From NCBI RefSeq assembly GCF_964204645.1, contig NC_134029.1:2923001-2987000 (forward strand): 64,000 nt of DNA. Reading direction: 5' to 3'. Source of the stretch: Tubulanus polymorphus (taxonomy: Eukaryota > Nemertea > Palaeonemertea > Tubulaniformes > Tubulanidae). Numbering within the stretch: the stretch's first letter is position 1; every line of letters begins with the position of its first letter. Position numbers and translations under genes: made by a program. Shown one piece after another: positions 23,901 to 37,700 of the stretch. Under the pieces are notes generated by a model, which did not search any database, was not told the origin of the DNA, and was given only the letters and a program-made list of their open reading frames with translations.

Positions 23901-26900
23901 CAATAATTCAATACAGTGAATAATCATCTACCTGACTTGTGTATGATTCTGTTAAGTGCGGAACAATCGCTTGAACGTGGCCCTTCGTGCCCATAGTACC
24001 CGATTCTAATAAAGCCGTCTGATTGGTGATACATCGAGCGTCCATATATCGCCGGGCTTCAACGTTGTCCAATGCGTTCACGCATAAATCTTTATCGCAG
24101 AAAAACTCATCGGTGTAAACACTGTTCTCAGTTTGTGGACAAACTGAAATCAAATCGAATATACATTGAAAACCATAAATATACTGAAGACAACGTTTGC
24201 CTTGGATCTGGCAGGAGTAATCAATTCTCTACGATGTATGCAAATTCCGGGGCAGTCGAAATAGGGATTGGTCGATGATGAAGGGGAGAACAGAGTCTTC
24301 TGTGTTTCATTACATCATAAATCAGAATTGTGGTGTATTTTTACCTTTATGTTGTTGAGCTTCAATGTTCAATTGTGGGTTGATATCTAATGTTGATTGT
24401 GCAGCAGTTACACTTTTCGGTTTCTAAATGAAAGACGCATTTTCTGAATCTGAGCGGAAATATGATGATCGTACATTCTTGAACTACGTATAAATACCAG
24501 GTACCTGTATGTGATGAGGTCTGAACAGAAACTGTCTGTTTAAATTTGATTTTTCTATGAGATCATTATCTGTAATCGTTATCTGAGAAAAAGAAGGCGC
24601 AAAGAATTCTTTAGCCAAATGAAGGTGGATTTTTGAAAAAAGTCTGAGACCATCAAGAGAAGCAGACATTGACTGACCTTGCCATTTCCAGCAGAACCGA
24701 CTCCTAGCAAAGCATAATTTTTCATCATTTCACAGCCAATTGCTCCACAACCAACCTTAAACAAAATACAAACATATCATTAGCAGGGAATTACGGTATT
24801 TTCCTGATAGAACTTGCCAAGCGCACATTCACTGATTTACCATGAATACTTTGAGATTAGCAACTTTTTCACACAATTCTTCACCGATACAAATCCGTAG
24901 CCCATCATACCTATCATTCCTACAAATACCCGGTATCTAAACATCAATACAGCAATACAGTAGACTCCACCAGCCTCCGACAGTCTACTCAATACAGCAA
25001 TATTCACAAGAAGTGAAATACAAAATTTGTACAAACCTGGCTTTGATAACATCATTAGTTTCTGGTTTTGCGGGCAAAACTTCACAAACATCTAAGTAAA
25101 GCTGTAAAGAAATCATATTTGATATCATTACTCAATTGTAAATGATTTTTAAACAAGATTGATCTGATTATATAGATTTTTACCCATTGCGATAAAGGAG
25201 TGAATTTTCCGGTTAAAGCTTTCAACGCTTCCTGAGCAATGATTCCGCCGAGAGTAGCACACAGCGGGGCAAATACACCTCGACTTGTATACGACAGATT
25301 CTTAATCAACGTTTCATCAATTGATTCGATCTGAAAATATATTCACAACGAAGTAATGAATTCTTTGAGGATGGTTAAATATATGCAGTCAAACTAACCA
25401 CCACCATCATCTGATAAGTCATCATCTTTATTGCTTTAGGTCCAATTCGTATTTCCAATCCAATTTACTGAGCCTTATGTTCCAGCTATTAGTTCCAGCT
25501 ACGACTGACTGTAAGTACAAACTTACTTTATTTTTTAGTTGATTGCTCAGCTCACGGACAATTTTCAGCAATTCGTTTGCATCTTGGTCGCACCTGAGAA
25601 GACAACATTGTTTTAAAGATTTACAGCCAAAACAATGAATAAACAGGTGTGTTTCGAGTATGGCGCAGTCAATCGCTTACCAAACATCAGGAAGGCGATT
25701 ATATTTTTCTCGAAATGAATGAAGTCCATACATTCCTAAATGTATATTATTCGGAGCCTAAAATATAAATGATTTCAGATCAATTCTAAGGATATCAACT
25801 GAATCAATATGAACTGTTACCACAATCAACTCAAAACTCACCTCAAATTTGCTAAGATCCGGTAAAATGCAAGTTGGTTCACACAATTCATTTGATAATG
25901 AACTCTATGAAATAAACAAAAAAGATATATACCTACAGTATACATATAAATCTTACAGCAGATATCAGCGGCATTTTACTTACGAATTGCATGATTTTAG
26001 GGAGTTTGATTTGTTTAAATATTCCATCTCGTTGATAAACACCGAATTCATCAGATGTTGTATCACAGATTGTAAAACTAAATGGTGACATCACTAAAAA
26101 AAAACATCAACACATAATTCAATGATGACTCCGTGACAATTAAGGATTTGGCATGTGACAAGTGAGGATCCATTACGACAATAATGCTGGATTTGTTTTC
26201 TCGAATTCTACGAATGTTGAATTAACCTATGAACCTTAAAGATCACTTCTAGAGATCAAAGGACACCAATTGCCTAATTCTTTAAGTTGAAGGCTTAAAA
26301 GTTAAATGAAAATGAACTTGATTTTGAAACAGGTGTCCTATTGATATGCATACCAGCTAGTGGCACAACAGGGTGCTCATTTATCAATGATGAATCTTAG
26401 TAACAGAATACAATCAGAATTCAACTGTTCCTACCTTTTACCGGGAACATCCTTCCATTCAAAGCTTCCATTCCTCTCACTTCTTTAAACGTAACAACAT
26501 CACCAGTTTCTAGACCATGACGTATATCATCTAAGCAAGTCACAACGCCTGGATTTGCCTAGAAAAATCAGATTTAAATGAAGCCACAGTCTAGAATGTT
26601 AAAAATGTTCGAGATCATAAGATGTTTATTGAACCTTAGTGATTGTAGAGATAAAGTTCTCCCTGGATTCTTCACCGTCTGTATCCATCACTTCGAATTC
26701 AGCTCCGAAATCACAGAAAACACTTCCGAATACGCCGTATACTTGACCGAGTATGAACTACAGATTAAAGACAGAAGTATCGCAACACTCAAACAAAAAA
26801 TATTCAAATCTTCTTTTATATGATAATAGAAAACTTTAGTGAGTAAACCAAGTCTAGTTAAAAAGTGTATGGATAAATCAAGAAAAAGTATTTGTTACTA

Positions 26901-27868
26901 ACTTTTATTGGTGGCTGTTGAGTTCTACAATAATCATTGACTTTGATGGCCACTTTCAGGCTAACTTCAGTTAACACGACGCACTAGTAAATGAAAAAAA
27001 CGTAATTGTGAAACAAATTCAATCTTATTCTAGAAATATCATTGACTCCTAAAAATTTGAGGAATAAGTATAAATATTAATACAGTCCAGCTTATAGCAC
27101 TTGACTCTGTAAAGCGATGATTATTTCAGGGTTAAGACGAACCTGATATTTTTTCAGGTAAGAAAGATCAGTATTTTCATCGATCGAAGTTGTTAACGAA
27201 TCAACCGACACGTAGGGATTCAACTCGGCAACACGAGGACAACTCGATTCAGCTCGATTCCTCCGATTCAGCACGTCAACTTCACGCAGGAAAAACTGAA
27301 CTCCGAGATCAGATGCTGTTGCTGCTTCAGCATCCTGTATCGTCAATGACTGTAACATAAATAAAACTAATTTACTTACAGAAATTGATTCAATCTACAA
27401 ATTTTCAAGATTTTTAGACTCACCTTCACCCCAGCAAGAACAATATTTTTAGCTGAAATATAAGAAATTACAACTGCATTATTGAAAGAAGCCCATTTCA
27501 AACTATACAAGGGTCAGTTGCTCATTAATTGGTGGATAGAATGCTGACACTTTCTGCATTGTAACCATGGCATTCGTCCACCAGTAAAAGTATAACAAAC
27601 TTTTGAGCTACTGGCTTCAGATTGATATCTTAAGACTTAATTACCGATTTCAATTCCTAGACCACCGAGACCATAAACTAATACAGTCGATTTAGCCATT
27701 TTATGCATGGCAGAATCTCCCAATACATAACGCTGCCGACTGAAAAACAGAACGAACAATTCATTTGAAGAATGAATCACTATTAGAGCTGTAGCTTTTA
27801 CTGAAGTTTCATTAGGCATTCTACCTATACAGAGTGTCATCAATCTCACAGCCTGAATCCATCATCAT
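20980..27868 (-). CDS. UBA6: Ubiquitin-activating E1 enzyme, UBA6 type
   Basis: E1 that adenylates ubiquitin (and FAT10 in vertebrates) and passes it to E2s such as USE1. Thirty exons join in phase to 1016 residues: 27825-27868, 27645-27739, 27424-27452, 27143-27349, 26903-26983, 26635-26757, 26435-26558, 25984-26093, 25842-25904, 25681-25757, 25527-25593, 25184-25330, 25037-25101, 24841-24910, 24678-24755, 24505-24582, 24345-24423, 23932-24143, 23763-23852, 23453-23530, 23189-23369, 22850-22913, 22695-22764, 22532-22609, 22335-22449, 22175-22254, 21987-22100, 21441-21656, 21188-21282, 20980-21100. Landmarks: SRQRYVLGD near the N-terminus, [20 protein letters not shown] (active adenylation domain, about 435), [22 protein letters not shown], and catalytic Cys at about 594 in [13 protein letters not shown]6 rather than UBA1 is indicated by [14 protein letters not shown] and the ending [10 protein letters not shown]. 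The start ([15 protein letters not shown]) matches the family's EIDDALYSRQRY context. Confidence 0.96.
23038..23167. mobile_element. MITE-like repeat, family 1, copy c
   Basis: Lies in the UBA6 intron between exons 21 and 22. Begins GGATCCAGTTTCATGAAAAA and ends TTTTGTGCGAGACTGGGCCC. It shares the core CTCATTGAAAACATGAAGTA with the other two copies. It is the most diverged of the three at its ends. Confidence 0.65.
27511..27616. mobile_element. MITE-like repeat, family 2, copy b
   Basis: Lies in a UBA6 intron. GGGTCAGTTGCTCATTAATT at the left and TTTTGAGCTACTGGC at the right are decayed inverted ends. The core GTAACCATGGCATTCGTCCA parallels GTTACCATGGTATTTATCCG of copy a (14280-14407). Confidence 0.55.
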
Positions 27869-28749
27869 ACTTTCACAAATACGAGTTCTTTTGGCGGGAT
27901 ACGTTTTATATAAGTGATTGATCAGTGATTGTGATCACTGATTGTGGTCACTGATTGAGGTCAACCTGCAATTATCATAGCAAAAAAATTAGTCCATAAG
28001 TCTGGTTACATTTCTCCAGGTGATGTGTTTTACCGACCAAGACTGAATTTTTGAGGCCCAATTTGACCGGACGGTGGAGGAAAGCTAAAAGCACCTGTGG
28101 TGTTCAAACAACAAATGAATCCACTGTAGGCCTAACTCAAGATTATGAAGACTGAAGTCTTTTTCAACACTCACAGACTGTAAAGAGTTAGAGGAATTTA
28201 GAATTTAATGGTACATTAGAATTATATTGAATTGATGCCTGATATATCATTTGGGATTTCATAAATGAAGATGAACTGGGTTTTAATTTAGTGTTACTTG
28301 TGGTTGCAACAAAGCGATATATGTTTTTAGCATTTCTTTCTTCGTTCGTCTTTCGCCCCATACATAGCATTTGATTTAAAATCAAGCCTATTTCTTAAGA
28401 AAGCAATTCAACTAAAGCTTAAAGGGGAGGGACATCATCACACTCAACCTTGGAATTGAGACACTAAACGAATCGCTTTAAATATAGACTTTCAGCTGTA
28501 AAACCCAAGAAAAATTTACGAAAAATTTTTGACAGAAACCGGCAACCCGGAAATAAATGTCTCCACAGGAGCAATGGAATATGACTCGGACTACGAGACC
28601 TAACCCTAGCCCGAACAGATCCTATTGCCGCCAACCAGTCTATTCACGGAACACAACCCGGACTGTTTGCTGTGGCAAGCGAGCATTCTTCGGTAACCAG
28701 TCTAACCCGGGTAGCTCCACACACTGTGGTGAGGTAGTGTTTTGACACA
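27869..28749. promoter_or_regulatory. Shared head-to-head upstream region of UBA6 and MAP1
   Basis: About 880 bases between divergent start codons. Near 27913-27964 is a cluster of short tandem GTGATCACTGATT/GTGGTCACTGATT variants on the UBA6 side. No TATA box was evident. The function is inferred from position. Confidence 0.4.
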
Positions 28750-31700
28750 ATGGCTGCTGAAGTGTCATCTACTGCTGCAACTAACGGATTAGAAAATAGC
28801 GGTGGCGGCGGCGACATGCAACATTCAGGAGCTGGATTATTGGTGATCATAGGAGAACCATTCTCTGATGATCATAATGAATTAATAGTAGCTGAAATTA
28901 CTAAGGGTAAGTTGTACTGCATCTTCTCGATCCACCCTGCCAGACAGAAACAGCAGTCAGCAGCGACAATCCTGATTCCTTCTTCCCTATGGCTGCTGAT
29001 GATGTGATCAGGTTGCTGAATGAAGAGACATATATAGATACAGCATCGAACTAGGGATGGGCTGCATGTGTCATGTACATTTTTGAATAGAGAAAAGAAT
29101 AGAAACACTATTAATTGAAAGCACTTTTAAAATCCAATAAATAGTTCATTTGACATATTTTGTGTGTGTCAATAATCAATGTTTGTCGACTTCCCGGCCC
29201 TTGTAACTGCTGCTGCTATGACAGTCACTGGCTGCAACTGCTGTTTGTAAAATACATTAAATACCTCTTAAGGCTAACCTAGTATTAGCAAAGTTGTATC
29301 TATTTTCAAAAATGTTTTACCATCATTGTCTTAAAGCCAGAGCTAGCAAATTTTTTGATATAGCCCTAAATGTTGTTTTTCTAGTCAGTTTCTTGTTTAA
29401 AGCGAATCAGTGAAAGTCGTCTACAAACAGGCTTACATAGGTCAGTGGTTTAAGAATAGCATTTCAAGATCCTGGTTTATTGTTATTTTCAAAATCCTGT
29501 TCTAGATTGATATGAATTAAACTTGAGTCATCGCTGAATTCATGATAATTGCACAATGGGCCGAATCCTTAAAAATGATTAAAAGGAATTTTCCATATTA
29601 GGTTCTGTGGTTTTGAAATATTGCGGTGGTGATATCGGTCTTTGATCGCAATCGTATGAGAATTAAGCTCAGTTATTTGATGTCTGTATTGACAGGCTTT
29701 TAATTCAGTTTACAGATATCGTTGGTAGTAAATTTGACAGATTTTAGCCCTATCAAATTTATTCAACATGTTCCCTGTTTATTCGGTTATCTATAATGGC
29801 TTTTATGAGGTACGAAAGTCAACAAGATTTCCCGCTTGGCGAGCTACGGCGTTATGAGCTATGATGCGTTATTTCCTGCTAATGGTCATTTCCATTTATT
29901 TGACAACCGGGTTTAGCGTTACACGTCCTCCTGTCATCCTGCCAGGGATAGGTGATGTCATTCCCTGATCTGGACTCTTGACATAATAGACTAGGAGCCT
30001 TAAGTCATACTAGATAGGCCTATGTCTGTGTAGGTGTCCGGTATTCTTATGTCCTTAAGCGATCTTCAGGTCAGATAACCCCCATTGTGAAACTCAGAGG
30101 AAACAATGAAAACTTGTTCTTTTTTTTCACTATTCAGCCGATTCCCGACAAAGCGTCCCTTTTTCTATATTGTGCACTCAGAAGATATGTAGGCAATTAG
30201 TTCCTATTCATTTCTGCGCTGTTGGAATTTGACGAACTTCTTTCAGGAAAAATACTGTTCTTTTTTTCTGTAGATGAATGATATTTCAGCTGAATGTCGG
30301 CTATTTTTACAAATATTTGTTTTAATACAGGAAGAAGGATTGTTGGTATTTTGAGACTCCTCCTAATTCAATACAGCGCGCATGAAAATTCGTAGCTATT
30401 TTCTTTTTCGAGTTGCTTTCTACGCAGCAGTGTATGGTAGGGTTAGGCTACCCGGCTAAATGCTACTGACATTTTCGTAGATGATTCTTCGCAGACCATC
30501 CCGCATCCCGCAGCCCTGTAAGATCAGAAAAATCTATTTGTTTAACTGCTAGCTGGTAATATGGTTTTTTGTGAAATACGCAGGTACATCAGTTGTGAAC
30601 CTTGCTCGTTGGTAATTTAGAAGATTCTTGATTCAAACAACATGCCCTCCTCGTAAAACTGCTTGTTGGTTGCCAGTCGGTTGTATGTCTATACTTTCAA
30701 AACGTCTGCATACTTGGTATAAAAAAACTCATGTACTTCATGGTATGAAAATTGAAATTTGCGATAAAGGTTTTCGATCAATAAAACAGGCTTTTGGATA
30801 CCTGTGTTATTCATTATGAAGTCATTAGACGGCTAGTGAATTTTAATTATAATTTCAATGGCCTCTTCTCGTCAATTGCTACGCATAGTATTTCACTGAA
30901 CGCCTAAATGAACGGATTTCATTCACATTTATCTTCTGTCACTTGGCGTCATTTGTTGTTATTAAGTTGTATGATTCAATGTAAAACCGGTGATTTCTAA
31001 AGACGAAATTACAACCATTTTTTAAAACCTCCTTATTACATAATATATGAACGTAGTGTAGTTGTTAATGTTGAATATTGGAATTTTCGAGTATGTCTCA
31101 AGTGTTCGCTCGCTGTTAATACCGACAAATATCGGCAATAATGACAGCCAGAACTGTATCCAAATTTATCGGTTTAAAAACGCGCTTTCCTTCAAATAGC
31201 TTGAAACTGTATCACCACTTCATACTTATGTTACATATGAAGCGATCGTTTTGAAACAAAAAGCTGAATATCAATTCAAGAATCTCTATACGCAGTATAG
31301 GCCTATATTTGCTGCAATTTTTCGTTGCAACTTTTTTTAAACCTGCAAAGAGCTTCTTATTCCATGTAAGCCAATATAGAAGGTAAATGCATCGTTTCGA
31401 CTGCAGTCTTTACTTCGTTACTTTCTGTTTATGGTTTTAGCCTTTTCTTAGAGAAATGATCGATTTATCAATGTAAATGCGATGACTCTTCGTATCTAGC
31501 CCTAACTCTATATTTCTGTTCCGGCTTTCATTCCGTGCTTAGAAAACCGAGCCATTTAGTTGTTGTGGGAGAATGACTCATTCTCGATGTTTCGTAAAGT
31601 CTGAGTCAGTCAGTTGTGGGTTTGCGTCTGTCTGACCCGTTCGTGTTTTCACCACCCCTACGAAGTTCTCGAAACGTTCAGCCATTAGTCGCAGTTTTCT

Positions 31701-34700
31701 GTACCCCTTACGCGTTGAACCCGTCCGACTATCTCATTACTACCGGATCACAGTCGCATTGTGGTGAATTTATATATCACCATGGAAACAAAAGGCTATT
31801 TGACACTTGAGACGCCGATGATCTCGATATTTCAAGGTCTTTCTCGTCAGTTATTTAAGGCCGTTCTGGGAATTGAGCTATGTCCTGTTGTTGGAGGGAA
31901 CATTTTCGTTTCCAATATCAGAATAATGAATTTTCAACCATTCTTCTCGCTTTCCAGTTCTCGCTTGCCATTACAAAACGATGCAAAGATTTTCCTAAGT
32001 TTTAGACCAATAAACATAAAATCTGCGTGGAATAAAGTCTGCTTTATGTATTTGTCGTTTCATCGAAATAAACTTTTTATGTCGAATAACTTTTATAAAC
32101 GACACATGTTTTTACTGGGAGAGTTTTTATTGTAAAAATTCTGTTGCATTGAACCTTCGTAAACACAGCAAGCATTGATTGCATGCATTGGTCGTTTTGT
32201 CACAGAGCTTAGTTTTTTTGTATTGAAAATTGTGGCGGTAATTTATGCGTGTGAACGCAAAATGAATGGATTGATGCAGCAGCAGCAGCAACAGCAGCGC
32301 TGTGGGAGGTTTAGAATAAACGAACTGTGTAGAGATGACATGCACAAAACCTTGATGAAGCATTGCTAGCTATAACACATGTTGTCATATTGAGAATCTT
32401 TGTCCAGGCTGTCATTGTCGTAGATAAACAAGATTAGATTTTGAATGAGGAGAGCTCTGTGTTTATACAGGGAAACTACGTTAATCTCTGCTCTAGGATC
32501 TGTGTGTCTTGCCAGTAAGAATGATAGGTTTATCATTTCACTAATGGTGCAGTATTTCACTGCTCGGTTTGAATTTGATTTCATTTTTGGACCACCTTTT
32601 CATCATTCCATTGGTAAACTCGATATTGAAAATGAATTAATTTTCGCTCTGAACCTGAAGTAACAACTGTGCAATTACTGGAATAAATCCAATAACCATC
32701 AAAAATGAAAAATGTTTTCAACGTTGCGTGGGGATTATGCTATATGTTTTTTATGACAATAAGCCGTCATTAGTAAGTCACCAAGAAATGAAGGAAATAT
32801 GAACTGCATAATGTATGATTAAAGAATTAAGCTACTTAATGCTATAAAGCCTAATTACTGTGTAATATAAGTAAAGTTGTATTGTTATTACTATGGGGTG
32901 TTTTTAATCTGCTTTCGTATTTATTTTTTGCACCATAAACTTTTTTGTTCATAGAATTTGCATGTTATAGTCGACAAAAACCTATTTCACAATAGATCTA
33001 TAATCACAATCGTTTTGATAAGGTAAAGATCTCAGATATATGTAGTTTATACTGAAGGGTCATCTTCAATCTAGAGCGGTAATTTTACAACTATCACCCA
33101 CTTGTCTATTCAATAGTTAATCAGGTTCTTCTCGGGCGATTTTATGATTGGCCAATAATCATATCATTTTCGGTTGAACAATCCTAGATTTGCTTTAGGG
33201 CTTCCCTTCCCTTCCCCTTATCTTATTCCACTCTCGACAATGGTATAATTTATCGCTGGAAAAAAAATGTCAGGGGTGTCATATGTATTAAGTCCATACG
33301 CTTCTGATAGATTGTGTACAATTTCAATCCCTGAATAAATTGAATTTTTCTAGATATTTTTGATCTTGAAATAGGGATGATTGCCCCATCTCATTTTATT
33401 TCATTGATATGATGTGGATAACTGGTTTAGCGTCTCTTACAAACCAATCGCACATTATGAAATCGAAAATCATAGCAGGCTACAGATATAGTTGGATGGT
33501 TGGTCCAAATAACAAAAAATTTTTTGTATAAAATGAAAGTAGTTCATTATTGGAAATTTCAGTTCTAATTGGTGTGAAGTATCTGCTATCAACCGGAGCG
33601 AGTGACTGATCTAAAGAGTTGAAATTCATCACACAGCCACTCAGATCCCTAGTTCAATGACTGACTCCTTTGTTATACATTCTATAGGCTTAGATGTTGT
33701 AGTTTTCAATCAGATTATTAGGATTGATTTGATTAATTTCAGCCCCCTCTCTCCCTTCTCCCACTCCCTACATGTCTAATAATGATTTACTGCGTGTTGG
33801 TCAATTTACATCTGTGCTCAGTTGATCACCTGTTTCCACTCTGTTAGATGGATTTTAAATCCAGCATTACGACTGCTGCTGCTGTTGCTGCAGGCTTGTT
33901 TCATAATAAATTGTGTATAATTTATGAATTTTCCGATTCGATCATAATATTTATAGTCGCTTTGATTAGATATTCGACTAAATTCATGTTCATTCAATGA
34001 TACACATGAACTATAGATGTATCCAGGTATCCAGACACATCTGATGCATATAATGATTTTCTGCGCCGGGTTATTTGGACCTTATCCAAAAGTTGAATTG
34101 CCGCGCTTTGATGTGCGCTTTCATACAAAGCCGTTTAAACAGCGGAAACAAGAAAAATCTTTTTGAACATTTTTTTCCACGACGACAGTAGGAGTGGGAT
34201 CATCCTTCCACCTCGCAGAGCTGCCAACCGTTCCTGATTTTTAGTATTTTGTTACTATTTTATCTCCAGAAATACTGATTTGATTTATTTGATGTGTACG
34301 GAAATGTGAAAGATGTTACCGAGGATCTTTACATCGAACACTGATTAATTAGAACGTTTTCTAATATTGAAATATTCCCGAGGAAATTCAGCTCGTAGCT
34401 GAGACCACGATTGCTGGATGGTGTCATAATACTGACAGTATCGTCTTGACGTCACAGGACCATTGACATAATACCGTGTCTGTAGCATGTCTGGTAGTTG
34501 AATGATGGGTGAGATCAGTGCATAGCTTGTATTGAAATGTGAACCCAGATCTTCATGAATTTAGTGTATTTTTTTACAATATCAACTGGACTGGGTTCAC
34601 AGTTAGTCTTTACTTATTGAAGATTCTCCTTTCGATTTACCTCCATTTATGGAACATATCGTCATTTTATGGCATTTAATGATTCTGTTGTGTACTGATA

Positions 34701-37700
34701 ATAATGTTTAGTTTTATTACGAGTCGTTATCAGTTTCTGGTTGATTTATCCTATATTTTATCATCTCTCAGGATTATCATGTCCAGCCAAGCGCTATCCG
34801 TTTATCCATTTTAGGGTCATTAACACAAACTACTTTATGACTAACATAGAATGGTTTTCTCATCAGCATTAATTAACCCATTCCCTGCTGATGCAATTTC
34901 AAGAATATGTTGTTATACTAGTGGCCTATGCTCATGTGTCTTATCATACACTCGGCATATTGGTCCATATTGAGTATCATTTATAGGGACTAAAGATGTT
35001 TGACCTGGGCCAGACCCGGAGTCAAATTTGGTCCACAAGCTTACAAGCTAAGAATTGAGCCTGAGAGACCTTTTCCGATAATCTTAATCCTTTACATGAG
35101 CATAGATTTTGCTGGTGTATGATTTAAATCAGGTTTTTTTACTGCATATTTCAGTTCAGTAATGATAGGTACTGCCGGTATATACCGAAATGTTTTAAAC
35201 GTGTTAAGTAGTTAGTAAAATGTAAATCTGTTCACCCCCTTCATTTCAATCTAAAGTTCTGCCGCGCTCGCGAGCTCTTTAAGAAACTGAAGTTGAAAGC
35301 TTATAAAAGCTAACATTTTTACCATTTCAAATGTCAATCTCGCGGGGATCCGGTTGAAGAGATCGCTCGATTTAGCTATAAATTAGAATGGGAAATTTCT
35401 CTCGGAGATCTCAATCTTCACTCTGGTTAATGAATGTAGCGCGCGTACCTATTGCTAGTTGAGATAATGAATGTGTGGTGAATATACGTAGTTTACTGTG
35501 AAGAATTCATAATTTAGTAGCAGTAATAAGATTTACTACGAGAACAATAGCAACATCTGTGATCAGAAGAACTTTCACAGTGTGTGACCGCTGGAATGAG
35601 TCAGTTTCTGCTTAACTCTTCGATGTCAGGGAAAATACTTCTTCAGGGCGGTGGAATATTCTAATACTCTAAACACCTTGCTATGATGCATAACTTACTT
35701 CGTTATTATGTTTTGCTGAAAACCTATTTTACCGATGCAGCTGTCACTTTAAAAGAACCAGGCTAGTAGTAAAGAAAAATAGTCGGCCTTGACTAAGAGT
35801 CGATACTATTTCAGGAGTTATTGAGTCAGCGATGTAATTAAATAACAATGATGTACATTTTAAAACTCAGATTAGAACTTACGATTTTTAGATTATTTTA
35901 GATATTTGAAACCGGGATGATGATAGTCCTTCTTTCTTTCTTGTACAGTGTGGCCCTTACAAATCCACCACTCCTGGAACAAATAAGATTGTTTGATTTT
36001 GGAATCGTAATCAACGTATGGTAGATATATATAGAAGGTTGAATTTTTGGTTTAAATCCAGTACACTACATTTTCGATGTTCCAGATATTTCTGCTCGGT
36101 ACATCCATAGACCCATCCCTTTTTGCCCATTCATAACTTCATCTTCTGCTTCATCTGTCACTATATAGTGTTTGACTCAACTTCTCAGTATAAGAAATGC
36201 GTAAGACGACTTCAGGGAAACCGCGTCCTCCCCGTAGTCGCTGAGTACATTGTATTAGTGGTTACCTTGGTAACCAGACAGCTGTGTGAATTTCGTAGAA
36301 ACCTGTTGAAGAATACGCCACCGGTGAATTTTCTACTTGAGATCTGATCTGATCTCGTGATATTTGCAGTTACTGAGTAAGAGTTTTACCTGTTCACTGA
36401 ATACATGGTAGTGCCATACCCATGTTGAATTTCAAGAATTTCATTATATCTCGTCGCCCGGATCCAGCTTCAGCTCCTGAAAACTGCTACGTCCACTACC
36501 ACAGCACAATGGAGGAGTATGGGGATCCTCTACCAGAAAATTTTACCACTCCCAGAATGTAAGAGGTTGTGGGACGTCAAATTTAATTTGCCACGTATCT
36601 GAAATTAGGAGATCCTTTGACCTTAATTCATGCACATTGTACTCGATCACTACCGGGGCTCAATCCACCCTTGCATCCTCTTATGTTCTTTGGGTAAACT
36701 GTTTCCGTAGATTGAATCAGGTGAAAAATAAATCGGAACAGGAAAACTAAACTAAACATATGCACAAGGGATTGTTAATGTACGGTATATAGGCTAGGCT
36801 ATGATACATGCATTCCACAATGATGTCAGAACTCACTACGTAGATAGTTGGCTCTCGACCCATAATTAAAAATCATCATTAGGTTTATTACAACGTTCAA
36901 GGTTGTTATCATACCGACATGTGTGGATTGTTATGCATTTCGAGTATAGATATGTATTATAAATTCTACCCCTGATAAACCAGATGGGAATGTTAACTTA
37001 TTTACCCCCTGTTTAAATGTTTAATCGTTATTTTATGTGTCTTTTAAGGATTTAAATCCTGGGATATTGAAGTATGCGATATCAATGGTGAATTGGCTGG
37101 TGTTGTAAACTCAGCAGGATCCGGTGAAGAGGGTTCTGGAGGTAAGATAGATAACACTGATAAACCCGTAGAGAGCAACCGGGCGGATCCGCGAGTGCTT
37201 CACGTGCCTCGCGTCAGAATCAGAAATGCCCTTCTCGGAGAAAGGCAGAAAAAAATTTGAAAAGACTTAAAATTTTTATGAGGCAAAACGTCGGAAGTCA
37301 GTTTTTGGGCTTGTGACTTCATCGGTCTTCATTCTATCTGTATTTTTTAGCAGTAGGTTCATCATGCTATAATGTTGAAAAGGGCTTATACTCAACATCG
37401 GGGTTCATATGCGCCTGATTTATCTTTGGTGAGGCAGTCAAAATTGCACGCTGGATCCACCCCTGGAGAGGGAGAGGTGTTTCAGCGGAGAACTCACTAT
37501 CATCCACCATGTTCCACTCACCGTAATGTGCTTGATAACAAAAGAAACCTCTATTGCATAACAAAATAGTTTTAACAGTAGTTCTCATATAAACTTACTT
37601 ACTTTTCAATAAAAAGAAAGTGCTTATCATTGCTTTTCACTAAGTAGTTTTGAATAATTAACAGGCAATGTTTTGAAGTGATTAAACAATGGTTTGAAAT

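Noticed and set aside
31761-32135. 124-codon ORF in MAP1 intron 1
   Set aside because: AT-rich composition, no flanking splice signals that would join it in phase to MAP1, and no recognisable motif.
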